A stretch of 64,000 nt of DNA from Chamaelirium japonicum (GCA_947650365.1 OX393550.1:102388343-102452342); one strand, 5' to 3'; shown: positions 1 through 12,300, counted from the first letter of the stretch. The notes: a model not told the origin generated them from the letters alone. Program-made: numbers and translations.

Positions 1-712
1 AGTCGGCCCTTGGCCGACTAGGGCCGACTACCGACTTTGACTGCATAGGTGTGGTGGTACTTGAGAAAATGACTAGGGAGGGCAACCGTTTTTTTTTTTA
101 AATTTTGTTTTTTAAGTAGACCTGTCAACGGATCATATTCGAATCAAATTAGGTTATATCCAAATCTGATTGGTTAAGAAAATCGATTATTGGATGCAGG
201 CCGTTATCAAATCATAGGATCACAAACACACAATCCATATCCATTTAAAGTACGGATCGGATTGGATTCAGATCGAATCCGGATCATGGACAAGACTGCA
301 TCGAACAATTGTGATATCATTGAGCGTTGAAGCCACAAAAAAACAATCAATTCCGAACTCGGAACTCAAAAGGGCGAGGATAAAATATGACTCGATTGAG
401 GGATCATGATAATCTTTTTATATTAACCATTAGGCCTTAAATCTAAAACAATCTATAATTTAACAATGGATAAAATATAGGGGTAATGTGGATGTGGTCC
501 CTGACAACAAGATCATGTTCGGTGTGAAAGACGGGCAAAAGATGGCTATTACCTAAGGTTCTTGATCGACAGATCCATGTGGTGTAAAGGGCTGTCGAAA
601 CCCGAAATTACGCTCACTCAAACCCAAATTGCCTCCACCTATCCTCGAGGATCGATGGCGAGCAGCTGGCGACAGTGGCCACGACAACAGACATGAGCAG
701 CCGCAGCGGGTT

Positions 713-954
713 GGCCTCCACCTCCTCCTGTCATACGACACCTTCTCCTTCCTCATCAACGGTGCTAGCAGCAACGGCGACGAGTAACGAATTGATCTCG
801 AGTCTCCGTTGCTAGCCATCGCCGTGGCTACTCGGCCTCTACCTCCTCTCGTCACACGACGCCTTCTCCTTCCTCCTCAATGGTATTAGCAACAGCGGTG
901 GCGAGCAACGAATTGATCTTGAGTCTCTGCTGCTTGCCGCCGCCAGGGGTCTCG
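713..954. repeat. 121-bp tandem duplication, two diverged copies
   Basis: Copy one (713-833) and copy two (834-954) share the order GGCCTC(C/T)ACCTCCTC, ACCTTCTCCTTCCTC, GCGACGAG or similar, then AACGAATTGATCT and GAGTCTC. They differ at many positions, so the duplication is not recent. An open frame exists on the minus strand but is low-complexity and looks like no known protein. Confidence 0.65.
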
Positions 955-1005
955 AGTCTCCGCTGCTCGCCACTGCCGCTCTGGCGGTGGCAAGCAGCGG
1001 AGACT
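955..1005. repeat. Inverted repeat (hairpin) with about 23-bp arms
   Basis: The left arm begins AGTCTCCGCTGCT and the right arm ends AGCAGCGGAGACT, with only a few bases of loop and about two mismatches. It lies 40 bp before the Copia LTR and has no clear function. It could be the end structure of an unrecognised mobile element. Confidence 0.6.
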
Positions 1006-1045
1006 AGAAGGAACAGGGGATGAAGCGGTTTTGTTAGGTTTATAA

Positions 1046-2999
1046 TGTTGTAGCTCGTGTGTCCTTAGCGTGGATTTTCTGTATTAACATTAATAAAGAT
1101 GACTTTGGTTATTGCTTTAATTAGAATACTACTTTGGTATATGATAATACTCATATAATAAAAGGACCCTAGGGAACACTGTAGGCCACTGAGGCGCATG
1201 GAGGATCCATGCTTGGGAGACCCAGTGGACCAGTTCTGTGTAGACCTAGAACTAGTTCACAGCTTAGGTGATGCCGGTCGCTTCACCGAGAACAAGCTGT
1301 TGGCAGGTAGAGGATGTGGTGAAGTCTCCACTACGGGAACGTGGGATTCCCATTCACCTGACCAAGCACGATGATCGTGTTGAACAGGAACCAAGACGGT
1401 GCACAGTTCAGTGATTCAGACATTGGTGCATAAACCGTCTTGCTACTATAAATAATCTGTCCTTAACCCTGAGGGACCATGTACACTGGGCCAACCAGTT
1501 GTGTGGTGCTTTGATGTGCCAACGTGTGCGGACCTTCCATAGTCCAATACCACGGTACGTTGGGTTACCCGGCTGGCGCTTGAGTGATATGTAATCCCTA
1601 CAGGTTATCTGACGTCCAGTGTTGGATGGGTGCGTTTTGATGAGTCAATCTGTCCACACAGTTAACCCAGGCCTGGTGGTTGTCAGTATGACTGACGACG
1701 TTCCGGATGCTAGGCATAACACCGGAAGGTGTGTGGTGTTATAGATGACAAGTCATCAATTCCTAGTCAGATGATCGATCGGGATCTGACAGTGCTCCCC
1801 ACCGCCCGAGTCGTATCATGGCACCAGTAATAGGAGGGACTGAGGATTATCGGAGTATAGTAGAGAACAGGGTTACGAGGGAGTAACATAAGTTTAGGAT
1901 CACTAGAGTTCAACTCGTGTCGCACTCTGGGTGGCTACGCGGGTTAATCGGATTAGGGCTGATTAACGGAACTTTCGGTGTGTCACCGGAACTGTTAATC
2001 AGGGATCCGGTTGGAGCTAGAGATCCCGAACCCTGAAGGTTCGACCCTGTCGTTGCGTATAGGAATTGTTCCCCGACCTAGTTGGATACGTTGGATGCGA
2101 AGTAGCGCGATGGAGCGCAAGCCCGGAGCCTAAGAACCCAATTCACATGTGTTACGGGCCGTAGGGGTATTTTGGTAAATACTGAAATATGGCTCAGAAC
2201 ATGTTGAATATGGATCTTAGAATGAGCGGAATAATTCCAGGAGCTCATAGGCGCTGACGGAACTCGATTCCGAGTAGCGCACCTCACTCAGTCTCTCTTT
2301 CAGTTTTCCACTTTTCGTGAAAGGCGTTTTCGTCCAGGCTTCACGATAGACACTTGGAATCCCTAAAAACCGCCCCTCTCTATCCTAATCTATCTAGGGT
2401 CGGCCCTAGCTTCCTTGAAGCCATGGGAGACCGGCCCTATAAGAGAAATAGGGAGAGGGAGGGCCGACCCTATGTGTTCCCCCTCTCCTCCAAAAATCCG
2501 AACCTCCCAATCCTCCTCCTTTGTGGTTTCGGCCAAGAAAAAGAGAGGAAGAAGAAGGGAGAAGAAAGAGGAAGGAAGGAGAAGGAAGAAGAGAGAAAGA
2601 GAAGGAGGAGATCTCGCGGCTCGCCATCGTCTTCGCAACGGATTCCTCCGTCGGCTCGTAGTCCTTGCACTCAGAGACGGGACTTTGAGGATTCTTCGAT
2701 TCGCAAAGGACAAGGTGCTATCTGACAGTTTCCCTTGCGATTCAAGTGCGGTTCTTCATCGTTCCGTCATCTCCGGATCATAGATCCATAAGGTATGATG
2801 ATTCTGAACATCTAACTAGATACATGCATGTCTTCCGTAGATCGTAGTATGCCTCTAGGGTGTCCGCACATATACTAAGATCATAGATTTGCATGTAGAT
2901 TGTTTTGTAGAATTAATTGTAATGAAACATACACCGTATGATCTTCGGATCTATCTTTTACTTCCGTTGCGACTCTGATAAGTGGATCCAATTCCAACA
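1046..2999 (+). repeat. Copia long terminal repeat (5' LTR)
   Basis: The 1954-bp LTR has 5-bp terminal inverted repeats, TGTTG and CAACA. Its start and the adjoining primer-binding site fix the plus orientation. A purine-rich, GA-dense stretch at about 2530-2620 is part of the LTR. Confidence 0.88.
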
Positions 3000-3524
3000 A
3001 TTGGTATCAGAGCACGCTTTGGTGTATGTTTCATGCATGAATTCGTGAAAACATCATGTGAATATATGATGGCATATGTTTTCGTCGGGGTTCGGCATAG
3101 ATCATGCATATGGATTGTGCTATGTATCGTTTTTTTGTAGGTGCTGTGCTGAATAGTAATCTGTGATTGCATGCTTCCGGGGGTCGGACCCCGGATTTGT
3201 TTTTTGCATTGATTATTATTGTGCTTGTGGATTTTAAGGCTCTAGATGGGCGAGGGTGGGGGTTGACCATCCTCGGTTCCCTGGCCATGTTTCTATGATT
3301 GTTTTCTTTTCTTTCTAGCGAAATTGTACACGAACGAGCACTTGCTCGGAGCGTGTTAGTTTTTCGCTCACAGGAAGAAGGAGATGATGCTACATCCACG
3401 GTTCGGGCAAGCGGTACCATGATGTGCAAAGACCCGGCGAAAGCGTGCACGTTGACGATGATCAGGATCGTCATCAGAGATCGTGCAGAACGGAAGAGCA
3501 GGATATCTTGGCTGTGCTATTCAG
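1046..3524 (+). mobile_element. Copia LTR retrotransposon fragment: one LTR plus leader
   Basis: An LTR runs from 1046 (TGTTGTAGCTCG) to 2999 (TTCCAACA), 1954 bp with TGTTG/CAACA ends. It is followed at 3002-3013 by a primer-binding site, TGGTATCAGAGC, complementary to initiator Met tRNA. The leader continues to about 3524, where the sequence changes abruptly to the PPR-flanking repeat. The LTR matches the minus-strand Copia at 46707-54363, at about 98% over the first 200 bp, so both belong to one family. It is a broken fossil with no coding domains left here. Open frames inside the LTR are low-complexity and not genes. Confidence 0.88.
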
Positions 3525-4269
3525 TTAGCAATACGATTCCCTACCTTTGTTGGAGAGGACTCCCGGTATGGACACCATAGAGCGAACTTTCCCTCAAGGC
3601 CAATGCTTTATTTGTGCGTGCAAATCTTGACTGTTGATGTCATGTTCACAGGATTGTGGAATCTAATAAAACACCAATTATGCTGCCTTCACCCGGTTTC
3701 GACCTCCAGACCTCTGAGCCCATGCTCTAGCACCCTGTACTAGCTCGAGCCTGAGTCCGTTATCAATCAATGAAAAATCACCCTCAAGGCCAATGCTTTA
3801 TTTGTGTGTGCAAATCTTGACTGTTGATGTCATGTTCACAGGATTGTGGAATCTAATAAAAACACCAATTATGCTGCCTTCACCGGGTTTCGACCTCCAG
3901 ACCTCTGAGCCCATGCTCTAGCACCCTGTACTAGCTCGAGCCTGAGTCCGTTATCAATCAATGAAAAATCACAGAGTCGAGCCCACAACAAGACGATGCA
4001 ACTCAAGTCCCCTCTAGTCCTTAACCAGACCACACCTATTCTCAGGGCACAGCAAACCTTATTCATCTTTCATCCTTTTGCCAAAATGGTAGTCTGGAAC
4101 AGAACCAATGATACAAGCTACTAATCCACAAAGCAAAATGTAACTTCTGCTAGCAGCAGTCCTTCGAAAAAAAGGCATCACGGGATCCCTACAACCATCT
4201 CTCAATCGTCAATCAGGAAGTATGGATTCTGTCGGCGATCTTCAAGTTCTTAAGGAATATTATCCATTT
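3525..4269. repeat. PPR-flanking duplicated block with internal 190-bp tandem duplication
   Basis: The block starting CAGTTAGCAATACG matches 20815-21361, downstream of the intact PPR gene, so it belongs to the tandem-duplicated unit. Here a 190-bp piece beginning CCCTCAAGGCCAATGC occurs twice in a row (about 3591-3780 and 3781-3970), but only once in the other copy. Inside it, on the minus strand, is a GGTCGAAACC word resembling a Pol III B box, so a SINE remnant is possible but not shown. Confidence 0.75.
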
Positions 4270-4505
4270 ACATGGTGAACACATCGGGCTCGACACCCCG
4301 GTCGTCGTCGTCCTCTGCCGTCGTCATCTGCTGAAAGAGGGTGAGGGCCTCGTTCAGTCGGCTGTTGATGGCGAACCCGTTGACGACAGAATTCTAGGTG
4401 ACGAGGTTGCGGTGGGTCATTCCCTCGAACACCTGGTGCGCGGTCTCGAAGAGGCCGCAGACAGCGTAGAAGAGGACGAGAATGTTCTGGACGAAGACCA
4501 GCGCT
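4270..4505 (-). pseudogene. PPR gene internal fragment
   Basis: The minus strand encodes the order (D)VRHQQ.., FEGMTRRN-like and NGFAIN-like pieces that correspond to the middle of the DYW PPR protein at 21611-23503. It lies downstream of PPR copy A. The same fragment is found downstream of copy C at 21362-21590, so it arose before the larger duplication. It is a short non-functional piece. Confidence 0.75.
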
Positions 4506-4546
4506 TTTTAACCAATGATCCTCATCAAGTTGCTTCCCTCTCTCCA

Positions 4547-6456
4547 CCAATAATCCTTGCAGGAACATGACCCGTCCCTAAAATGGTGGAACCTGCTCCG
4601 ATCCTTAACGACAATCTCCCGCTCATATACCTTGGATATCAGTTTAGTCACCAAGTGGCAATTTGCGCACACCTGCAAGTTCTTCACGATCGTGATCGGG
4701 GCTCCGGGAGCGGTGCCGAGGAGGGCAAAGGCGATGGCCAGCCTCTCGCTGGGTAGTTCAGCGCGGTCTCCTTCTCTTCCTCCTCGATGTCGGCCAACAC
4801 GTTCGTCGTCCGAGGCATGTACCCTTCCCGCCTCAGCCTCTTGGATATCTCTTCGAGCATCCCGTAGATTTCGTCGCTCCGAGGGTGGGACCGATCTCCC
4901 ATGACGAAGTTGTGCACGCGGTTCCCCAGCTCCACGAGGCTATGCCCAGGCAATTTCTGAACTCCCCCCTTCAGCATGCTCCTCAGCGTCTGCACGTCCC
5001 CCCACCACCCTACCGTGGCGTAGAGATTGGAGAGGACATAGTCCCCGCTATGCCCGGGATCCAACCGAATGAGCTGGGCCTAGGCCGCATCTCCGAGGGC
5101 CACTTGCTTGTGCATGGCGCAGGCGCCGAGCATAGTCTGCCACACCACCGCATTGGGCTGAAAGGGCATTTCTTCGATAAACTGATGTGCATCCTCAACC
5201 AAGCCAGCCCTGCCCAGCAGATCAACCATGCATCCGTAGTGCTCGATCTTGGGGGTTATGTGGTACTCATCCCTCATCCTATTGAAGTTCCTGAATCCCT
5301 TGTCCACCAACCCGCAGTGGCTGCAAGCATACAAGACCCCGACCAACGTGATCTCAGTGGGCACCAGCCTCTCCCTCTCCATGGCGCTGAAGAGCTGGAG
5401 GGTCTCCTCGCCGCACCCATTCACCGCCAACCCCACGATCAGGGACGTCCAAGAGACCACGTTCGTGGAGCCCATCTCTCGGAAGACCTGGTGAGCTTCC
5501 CGGATGCTCCCGCACTTGGAGTACAGGTCGATGAGGGCGTTCCCGACGTGATGGTTGCCGCCAAGCCCCACCTTGAGCAGGTACACGTGAGCCCGGCGGC
5601 CGAGGGCGAGAGCACCCAGCTCGGCCTAGGCGCAGAGCAGGCTGACCATGGTGAACCCATCGGGCTCGACGCCCCGGTCGTCGTCGTCCTCCGCCGCCGT
5701 CATCTGCCGGAAGAGGGTGAGGGCCTCGTTCGGTCGGCCGTTGATGGCGAACCCGTTGATGACGGAGTTCCAAGTGACGAGGTTGCGGCGGGTCATTCCC
5801 TCGAACACCTGGTGCGCGCTCTCGAAGAGGCCGCAGGCGGCTTAGAAGTAGACGAGGGTGTTCTGGACGAAGACCAGCGCTTCGAGGCCGTCGCGGATGG
5901 AGCGGGCGTGGACAGCCTCGCCATCGCGGAGGGACAGGAGCCTGGCGTAGGCCTTGAGGAGGAAGGGGTAGGTGTGCGTGTCGGGGGAGACTACGGCGGG
6001 AGAGGAGAGCATGCGGCGGTGGACGGCGAGGGCGGGGCGGGGGTCATCGCTCTCGGCGTAGCCGCGGATCATGGTGTTGTAGGTGAAGATGTCGGGGTAG
6101 GGGATCTGGGAGTAGATGAGGTGGGCGTAGGGGTTGATGGCTGTGGAGGGGGAGGAGAGTGAGAGGAGCGTGAAGATGAGGTGCTTGCCGAAATGCCGGT
6201 GAGAGAGGTGGACGCCGGTCCGGATGGAGTGGGCGTGGATCTGCTTGAGCCGGGGTAGGGACTTGCATGTCCGCAGGAAGGCGATGCACTTCTGGAGTGT
6301 GGGGGGGTTTGACGGTGAGGTTGGTTGTACGGTGGTGGTGGTGAAGGGGGTCGAATTTGATGAGAACTGCTCCCTTTTCAGGAACGGCGAAGGATTTTCC
6401 AGGGGGGTGGGGTGTCGTTTTGGGTGCATCAGGCCATTAGTCTTCAAAGGGTGCAC
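4547..6456 (-). pseudogene. PPR copy A: decayed DYW-type PPR gene (At4g21065-like)
   Basis: This copy is collinear with the intact PPR gene at 21611-23503. The start codon at 6456 opens a 204-residue frame with an N-terminus slightly longer than copy C (MHPLKTNGLMHPK). The frame is then broken by TAA near 5842, TAG near 5626 and TAG near 5080, all in the same phase. A one-base loss near 4755 (CTCGCTGGG versus CTCGCTGTGG) shifts the DYW region. The terminal KDYW codons are still visible at about 4547-4560, but the stop codon after them has become TGG. PPR repeats, the E region and part of the DYW region can be traced. It is the most decayed of the three copies and is surely non-coding as a whole. 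Confidence 0.9.
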
Positions 6457-6845
6457 GTAGCTGAATGAAGGGTTCTTGAGTATGCTGTTCCAACATCGAG
6501 TGGGAACATCCTGACCTCACACCCGTCTGATGCATCGAGAGGGGACTTGGAAGAGCTGGAGGGACAGGGAAGACATCATCCGGGAAACGTCACGGTGGTT
6601 GTCGTCGTGCGATGGGGGGTATGTCGGCCACCGCACGCACGGCGGTGGTGGTGGTCCTGCGTTCAAGTCAAGGCTGGAATAAACTAGGAGATGTCGGGGG
6701 GGAGTGGGAAGTCTCGTTGACCCGGCTTCTCGTGTGTGTGTGTATCACGTTTTTTCCGCATGTTCTTCCGCGTTTCCTCTTTCCATCTTATCATACGGCT
6801 GGAGGGGCAAGGAAGTACGGTGAGCCTTTCCTATCTTTTTTTTTT
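6457..6845. other. Upstream flank of PPR copy A
   Basis: The first roughly 60 bp still match the 5' flank of PPR C (CGTAGCTGAATGAA.GGTTCTTGAGTATGCTGTTCCA). Beyond that the two copies diverge: copy C runs into a GA microsatellite and copy A into unrelated GC-rich sequence. No gene, TATA box or RNA gene is evident. Confidence 0.5.
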
Positions 6846-7065
6846 TGGGTTATTTTGACTTTATTCCTAAATATTGCCTTAAATTATACTTTACCCCCTA
6901 TATTTTCATTAATTAGAGAAAGGTAAGCTGATGGAAAATAAATGAAGTTTTGGGGGGTGAGCTGACGGATCAATTAGTTTTGGGGGGTAAAGTCTAATTA
7001 ATGAAAAGATGGGGGGTAAAGTCTAATTCAAGGCAAAATTTGGGGGGCAAAGTCAAAATAACCCC
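6846..7065. mobile_element. MITE with about 75-bp terminal inverted repeats
   Basis: The left end GGGTTATTTTGACTTT is mirrored at the right end by AAAGTCAAAATAACCCC. The inverted match extends inward through TGCCTT(A/G)AATTA, ACTTTACCCCC and TTTTCATTAATTA, about 75 bp per arm of a roughly 220-bp element. Runs of T flank both ends, which fits a 9-bp target duplication but is ambiguous because it is homopolymer. Long arms and small size suggest a Mutator-type MITE. No transposase is present. Confidence 0.75.
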
Positions 7066-7591
7066 TTTTTTGTTTTCCTTCTTTCTTTCAATAAATAAAT
7101 ATTATTTGTGTGTTTGTGTGTATTAGGGTTGGGGACCAGATCCGCTCATGTTGTAACCCCTTATCACCTTGTGTCAGTTTAATTGATAGGATAAAGAATC
7201 ATTCGATCCTAGTCCAGCTTGTTTCCGAGCATCGGAGAAAATAGCTCTCACTCTAGGTAAGCTTCACTCTGGCAGCAGATAGCCCTCTTCCTCTTTCGGA
7301 TGGCTCTCGTCTTGCTATATGTCGCCCTCTCTGAGATTCGAACCCTTGACGTGGTGTTGGCTCTGATTCACTATAAAAGCTGACGTGGCCGTCTAGTGTA
7401 CGTAGCGAGAAGAAAAGAACGGAGACAGGTGTAGAGGAAAAACTTGGGAGGATTCGTGGTGTGAGTGATTCAATTCCCCTGTAAGATTGAGAAGGAGACT
7501 TGTTCCTTCCGATCACGGTTATCAAGATAATAAAATAGAATAGGTCCAAAGGCAAAAAGTATACATCATTGGCTGAAGCGTGGCTAAATAT
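7066..7591. other. Unassigned spacer before the HEMERA duplicate
   Basis: No gene is supported. CACTATAAAAGC at about 7372 looks TATA-like, and just beside it the minus strand reads AGAGCC..GGGTTCGAATC, which resembles a Pol III B box. This could be a degraded SINE or retroelement leader. The sequence turns into the HEMERA intron copy at about 7592 (TTGAGCTAATATTTG). Confidence 0.4.
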
Positions 7592-8890
7592 TGTTGAGCT
7601 AATATTTGTTTGTTGTGTTTGTCCTGTATAGGATAAAGAAAAAAGTGAGGATGAAGAAGATGAGGTTGAGGAGAAAATGACCTGCAATTGGAGTGTTCTG
7701 AAAAGCACCCCACGGCTTCGCAAATCAAAGGGGCCTTTGGATGCTAAACTCTCTTATGTGGGTTGCAAAAAGTGATTATTGTGTCGTATCTGTTTAGGAT
7801 GCGAAGGAACTTTACTTCTTTCGGACATTCAAGTTTTAGTTTCTATTTATAATCACAGGTTGCTTCAGAGATTCACCTACTATAATGTTTACAAATGGGA
7901 ATCGTATGGTGCCCTAGATCTTATTTTCATTAGCTATATTCATCAAAATTTTCAATGATGCCTAACAGTGTAATTTGTAATCTAGACAAATAAATCATTC
8001 GATATAATTTTCACAGAATATATGTCATCATGTGTCACTATTTTCTTTCTTAGGAAAGTAAATGGTTTGTTAAATCGCTTCTCTTTATGTAATATATACA
8101 AATCTGACAACATCAAAGTCTTTCTCTTTTCCAGGAAAAACCAAAGAATGAAGGTCCATTGTCACTGGATGAGGCTGTAGATGATTCAGAAAACTTAACT
8201 GATTTCCTTATGGATTTTGATGAAGAGGAGTGATGTTGTTGCCCTGCCGCCATAAATTAAGGTTATACAATTGGTGAGTAGAAATTGGTATGTTACTTTA
8301 AATCATGCTTGCAGATTAATATGGAGAAAGTGAAACCTAGAAATAGATGGCAACATAGAGTAATACATAATTCTTTGTTTCGGGGAGGTTGGATGCAGGC
8401 TCATTTAAGTTAATGCAGGCACCGACTGATAATTCCCTTAATAGCAATCAAAGAAAATAAATTTCGTAACCAAATGTCAGGTAATGTACATGAAATTTTA
8501 TTAAAAAATGCATCTGTTTTACTTATAACTTTATCAGTATAAAAAATCATATCAATTAGTGGTTTAATGGGACTGCTTGCGTTGGACGATACTAGCCTTG
8601 TGCGTTTGAAAAGTGAGTCGATTGCAATGTGATTGATCTCTTACCCTGGATTATTACCATGATGCAACAAATGAAAAGCTATTCAATTATTAAACCAAAA
8701 GAATGTTTCCATGTGTCTATCAAAAACTTATGGACCTTATGGTTATAGTTGCTACAATAACCCTGCTTCATCTGCTGTTTTTGGTCGTGTACCTCTTCCA
8801 AATCGCCATCTTCCCATTCTGTGCTGCTATTCACTTTAGTCGTTGCATACTTGCATGAGCTCTATCCCCTACTAAACATATTCCAACTTA

Positions 8891-8963
<73 letters not shown>

Positions 8964-9357
8964 GAAATACATCCTAACATGAATGCTGATGGTAACAAAG
9001 TGAGAGGTATGTGGTCTCTTGTTTGCTACAGGTTTCAGCTGTCTGACTCCTTAAGAGTGCAGGTCTCTTCTCTATCGCGCTGGAAAGAAAGAAACAGTCT
9101 GCTATGGAATTTGCTATGGCTTCTTGTGCGACTATCGGAGGAGCTCCTGTGGATTCCATGTCATGGTAATAAATAATATTCGGTAACGATGTATAAGTGT
9201 CATTTCATCCTTTTGATCTACAGATTCATAGTCATCGGAGATCAGCATTGATTTCAAAAGTCTGCCGTGTATGCACTAACACTGGGTTCAAAATCCTTTT
9301 GTTAGGTTCAGGATGATCTGATGCTCTTCGGTGTTTTCGGGTTCAAGGGGAAGCTCA
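7592..9357 (+). pseudogene. Duplicated 3' end of HEMERA/pTAC12: last two exons and 3' flank
   Basis: This segment is about 97% similar to 18723-20405. It contains a copy of the penultimate exon (7632-7730, DKEKSEDEED..., with R to C and Q to R changes) and of the final exon (8135-8233, ending in SENLTDFLMDFDEEE and TGA). The donor site of the first exon has changed from GT to GG (AAAGGGGCC), so normal splicing is not possible. All upstream exons are absent and the left border at about 7592 lies inside the intron. It is a truncated, unprocessed pseudogene made by tandem duplication. Its right border meets a Copia fragment at about 9357. Confidence 0.88.
8894..8960. repeat. (GA)n microsatellite
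   Basis: A pure GA run of about 67 bp lies in the HEMERA 3' flank duplicate. The corresponding run in the other copy (20014-20033) is only about 20 bp, so the tract changed length after the duplication. Confidence 0.95.
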
Positions 9358-12300
9358 ACTGTTTTAGGACCAAGCTTGGTCCTCTTGGGGTTAGGTATGG
9401 ATGCCTTCGCAAGACACCCCCACACTTTAAGGTGTTTATAGGAAGGCTTCCTACCTCTCAAGATCTCATACGGTGTCCGCTCAGACTCCTTAAATGTGAT
9501 CCTATTTAGAATATATGCTGCAGAAAGTACAGCCTCCCCCCACAGGTTCGTAGGTACCCCTGAACTGATCATCATGGCATTGACCATGTCCTTTAAAGTC
9601 CTATTCTTCCTCTCAGCTACTCCATTAGATTGAGGGGAATATGGAGCAGTGGTCTGATGAATTACACCGTTGTCTTCACAGAACTTAGTGAAGTCTCTGG
9701 ACTCATATTGACCCCCTCAGTCCGACCTAAGGACTTTGATCCTCTTCCCTAACTGATTTTCCATCTCAGACTTGTAGGATATAAACTTGGTCAAACTCTC
9801 ATCCTTACTCTTAAGGAGAAATATTGAACAATGTCGAGAACAATCATCGATAAAAGTGATGAAATATTTATTCCCTCCTCTCGTAGTGTAACCCTTAAGG
9901 TCGCACACGTCTGAGTGGATTAAGTCTAGGGTTTCTAGGCTACGCTCTACATTCTTAAAAGATTTCTTGGTATGTTTTGCCTCAACGCATATGCCATACT
10001 TTCCATCCGAGAATGGAACACATTTAGGTACGCTACCTAAGTTAACTAACCTTTTAAGTGATTTAGAGTTAACGTGTCCTAGTCTAGCATGCCACATATC
10101 AAAAGACTCAGATAAATAAGCAGAAGATGAAGCTTTATTATCATTAACGAAAGAGGTTGCATTCAACTTAAATAAACCCTCATCAAGGTAACCCTTTCCC
10201 ACAAAAGGCCCTCCCTTAGTCAGGACAAATTTGTCCGACTCAAATACAAGCTTGTAACCCTTCTTGCTCAGCATCGCTCCGGAGACCAGATTCTTCCGGA
10301 TGTCTGGGACGTGCAACACCTCCTTCAGAGTCAGAAGATTTCCGGAGGTGAGCTGCAGAATCACGTTTCCTTTTCCAGCGACTCGAGCAACCGAGGAGTT
10401 CCCCTTGTACAGCGATTCTCCTTCTGCCGCAGATGTGTAAGTAGAAAATGAGCTCTTCGACCCGCAGATATGCCGGGTAGCTCCCGTATCCACCCACCAG
10501 TCTGCAAGGTTACTGACTAGGTTGACCTCCGTCACCACTGCCGAGAAGTAGCCGCTCTGGGCCACGTTCGCCTCGGACTTGTTCTTCGGCCGATTAGCTG
10601 CATTGAAGCGGCACTCCCTAGCCAGGTGACCTGGCTTGCCGCACACGAAGCAGTCGGCTTCTTTTTGAATTGGGGCTTGAATAGCTTGTTCTTCTCGAAT
10701 GGCTTGGGAGCTTGAACCTTCTTATTGGAAGACTTTCCCTCCACGAGGTTGGCCTTGCCCTTTATCATATAGGCTCGCTCCCTTTGCTCCGACACTCGGT
10801 TGTCCTCCTCTATACGGATTCGAACAACGAGATCTTCTAGGGTCATCTCCTTCCTCTTGTGCTTCCAACTGTTCTTGTACTCCTTCCACTAGGGAGGCAA
10901 CTTCTCGATGATAGTTGACACTTGGAATCTCTCGCATATATTGTAGCCCTCTGCGAGGACCTCATAGATGATAATCTGTATCTCCTCTAGTTGGGAGACC
11001 ACAGACTTCCCATCTTCCATCTTGAACTCCAGTAGCTTCCCGACTACAAATTTCTTTGAATCGACATCCTCTGTGGCATACTTCTTCTCTAAGGAGTTCC
11101 ACAGATCCTTGGCGGACTTACAGGTGAAGTACACATCATAAAGGTCGGGAACTAGACTGTTAAGGATATAATTCCTACACAGGTAGTCCTGCCTCTCCCA
11201 GGAGTCTATATCGGACTGGTTCGAGGAACCATCCGATCCAGTAGAAAGATTAGGCTTCTCTAAGCTAATGAGATCGACAACCTTAAGGACAGTCAGATAG
11301 AACCGAAGTTTCATCTGCCATCGCTTAAAGTTCTTGCCGTCGAAAGGTTCAGGCTTCTCATTAGACTTGTTAGGTTTTCTCTCCATCTCAGAAGTCATCT
11401 AGGAAGAATCCCTTTTGACTTTTCAAAAGTTTGACGGCCAGGTCAGCTCCAGGAAGGAGGTGGAGCACTTGGCTCGCTTAAATACCAGGCTTCCTAGGGC
11501 AATTTAATGCCGTTTTGTCAAGCTTTCCTTGACACCGTCAAACTTAAGAAATTTCAAAGAAAATCTAACAGGTGACAAGAGACTAGATCTAAACACACTC
11601 TCGAATAGAGACTAGATCTAATCGGAATAAAAGAGAATAGAACACATAAATAAGATCTAGTTTTCAGATTGTTGGGTAAAAAGAGTTCTATTCTATTAGC
11701 ATGCAATGGTTCATGGAGAGTGAACTAGCTAAAGGATGGGAAGCTAAGGCCTTCTACAGAGATGCAAAATAAGGGAAAAAGGAGAAGGAGAATAAAAGAC
11801 TTATCGAAAGAGATGAGTCGAGGCTTGTGCTTGCACAATGCCCTGAAAACTAGATCGCCGCCGTAGGATGGTGCTCCCGGCCTCTGACGATAAGCCCCCA
11901 AGGTACGACTTCGAGCTTCTCCGCACCAAGGAGAGCTCGTAGGAACTCTCAGGAAACTCCAAAAAATAATATCAAAATCTGATTTGATGAAGGAAAGCTA
12001 TGGTGGATGATGAACCGATCACGGCCCCTTGTAGCTCCTCCGAATAGCGGCTAGAGCTTGTCCTCGAGTAGATTGATGAACACAAGAGGGTGTAGCACCT
12101 TGTCGGCTTCAAGACGAGCACCTCAGCTTCAAAGAGAAGCTTTAGCACTCCACCTCCGAGTGAAGCAAGCAACAACACCTTGGCCAAGGGTTGAAGCACC
12201 CCACCTCCACGTGATGCAAGCAACAACCCCTTGGTTCAGAAGATCGAAGAGGCGTACTCCCACGTCCACCACTAGAGTTTTGAGAGAGAGAGGGAGAGAG

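Larger units (their letters stand above)
1..1045. other. Unassigned left edge with small repeats
   Basis: No gene is supported here. Positions 1-20 form a short palindrome (AGTCGGCC / GGCCGACT), and the GGCCGACT word recurs just after it. Positions 125-300 are rich in GGATC/GATCGGAT words, of the kind found in non-autonomous hAT-like elements, but I see no matched ends. A 121-bp tandem duplication and a strong inverted repeat follow and are listed separately. The stretch ends where a Copia LTR begins at 1046. Confidence 0.5.

Noticed and set aside
2354-2783. Overlapping open frames of 100-120 codons
   Set aside because: They lie in the GA-rich part of the Copia LTR and have low-complexity translations.
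4885-6162. Plus-strand open frame of 425 codons
   Set aside because: It lies antisense to PPR copy A; similar antisense frames recur opposite copies B and C because of GC-rich codon use. No independent protein features.
7320-7390. tRNA or SINE suggested by a GGGTTCGAATC-type B box
   Set aside because: No A box at the right spacing, no cloverleaf, no A-tail and no target duplication were visible.
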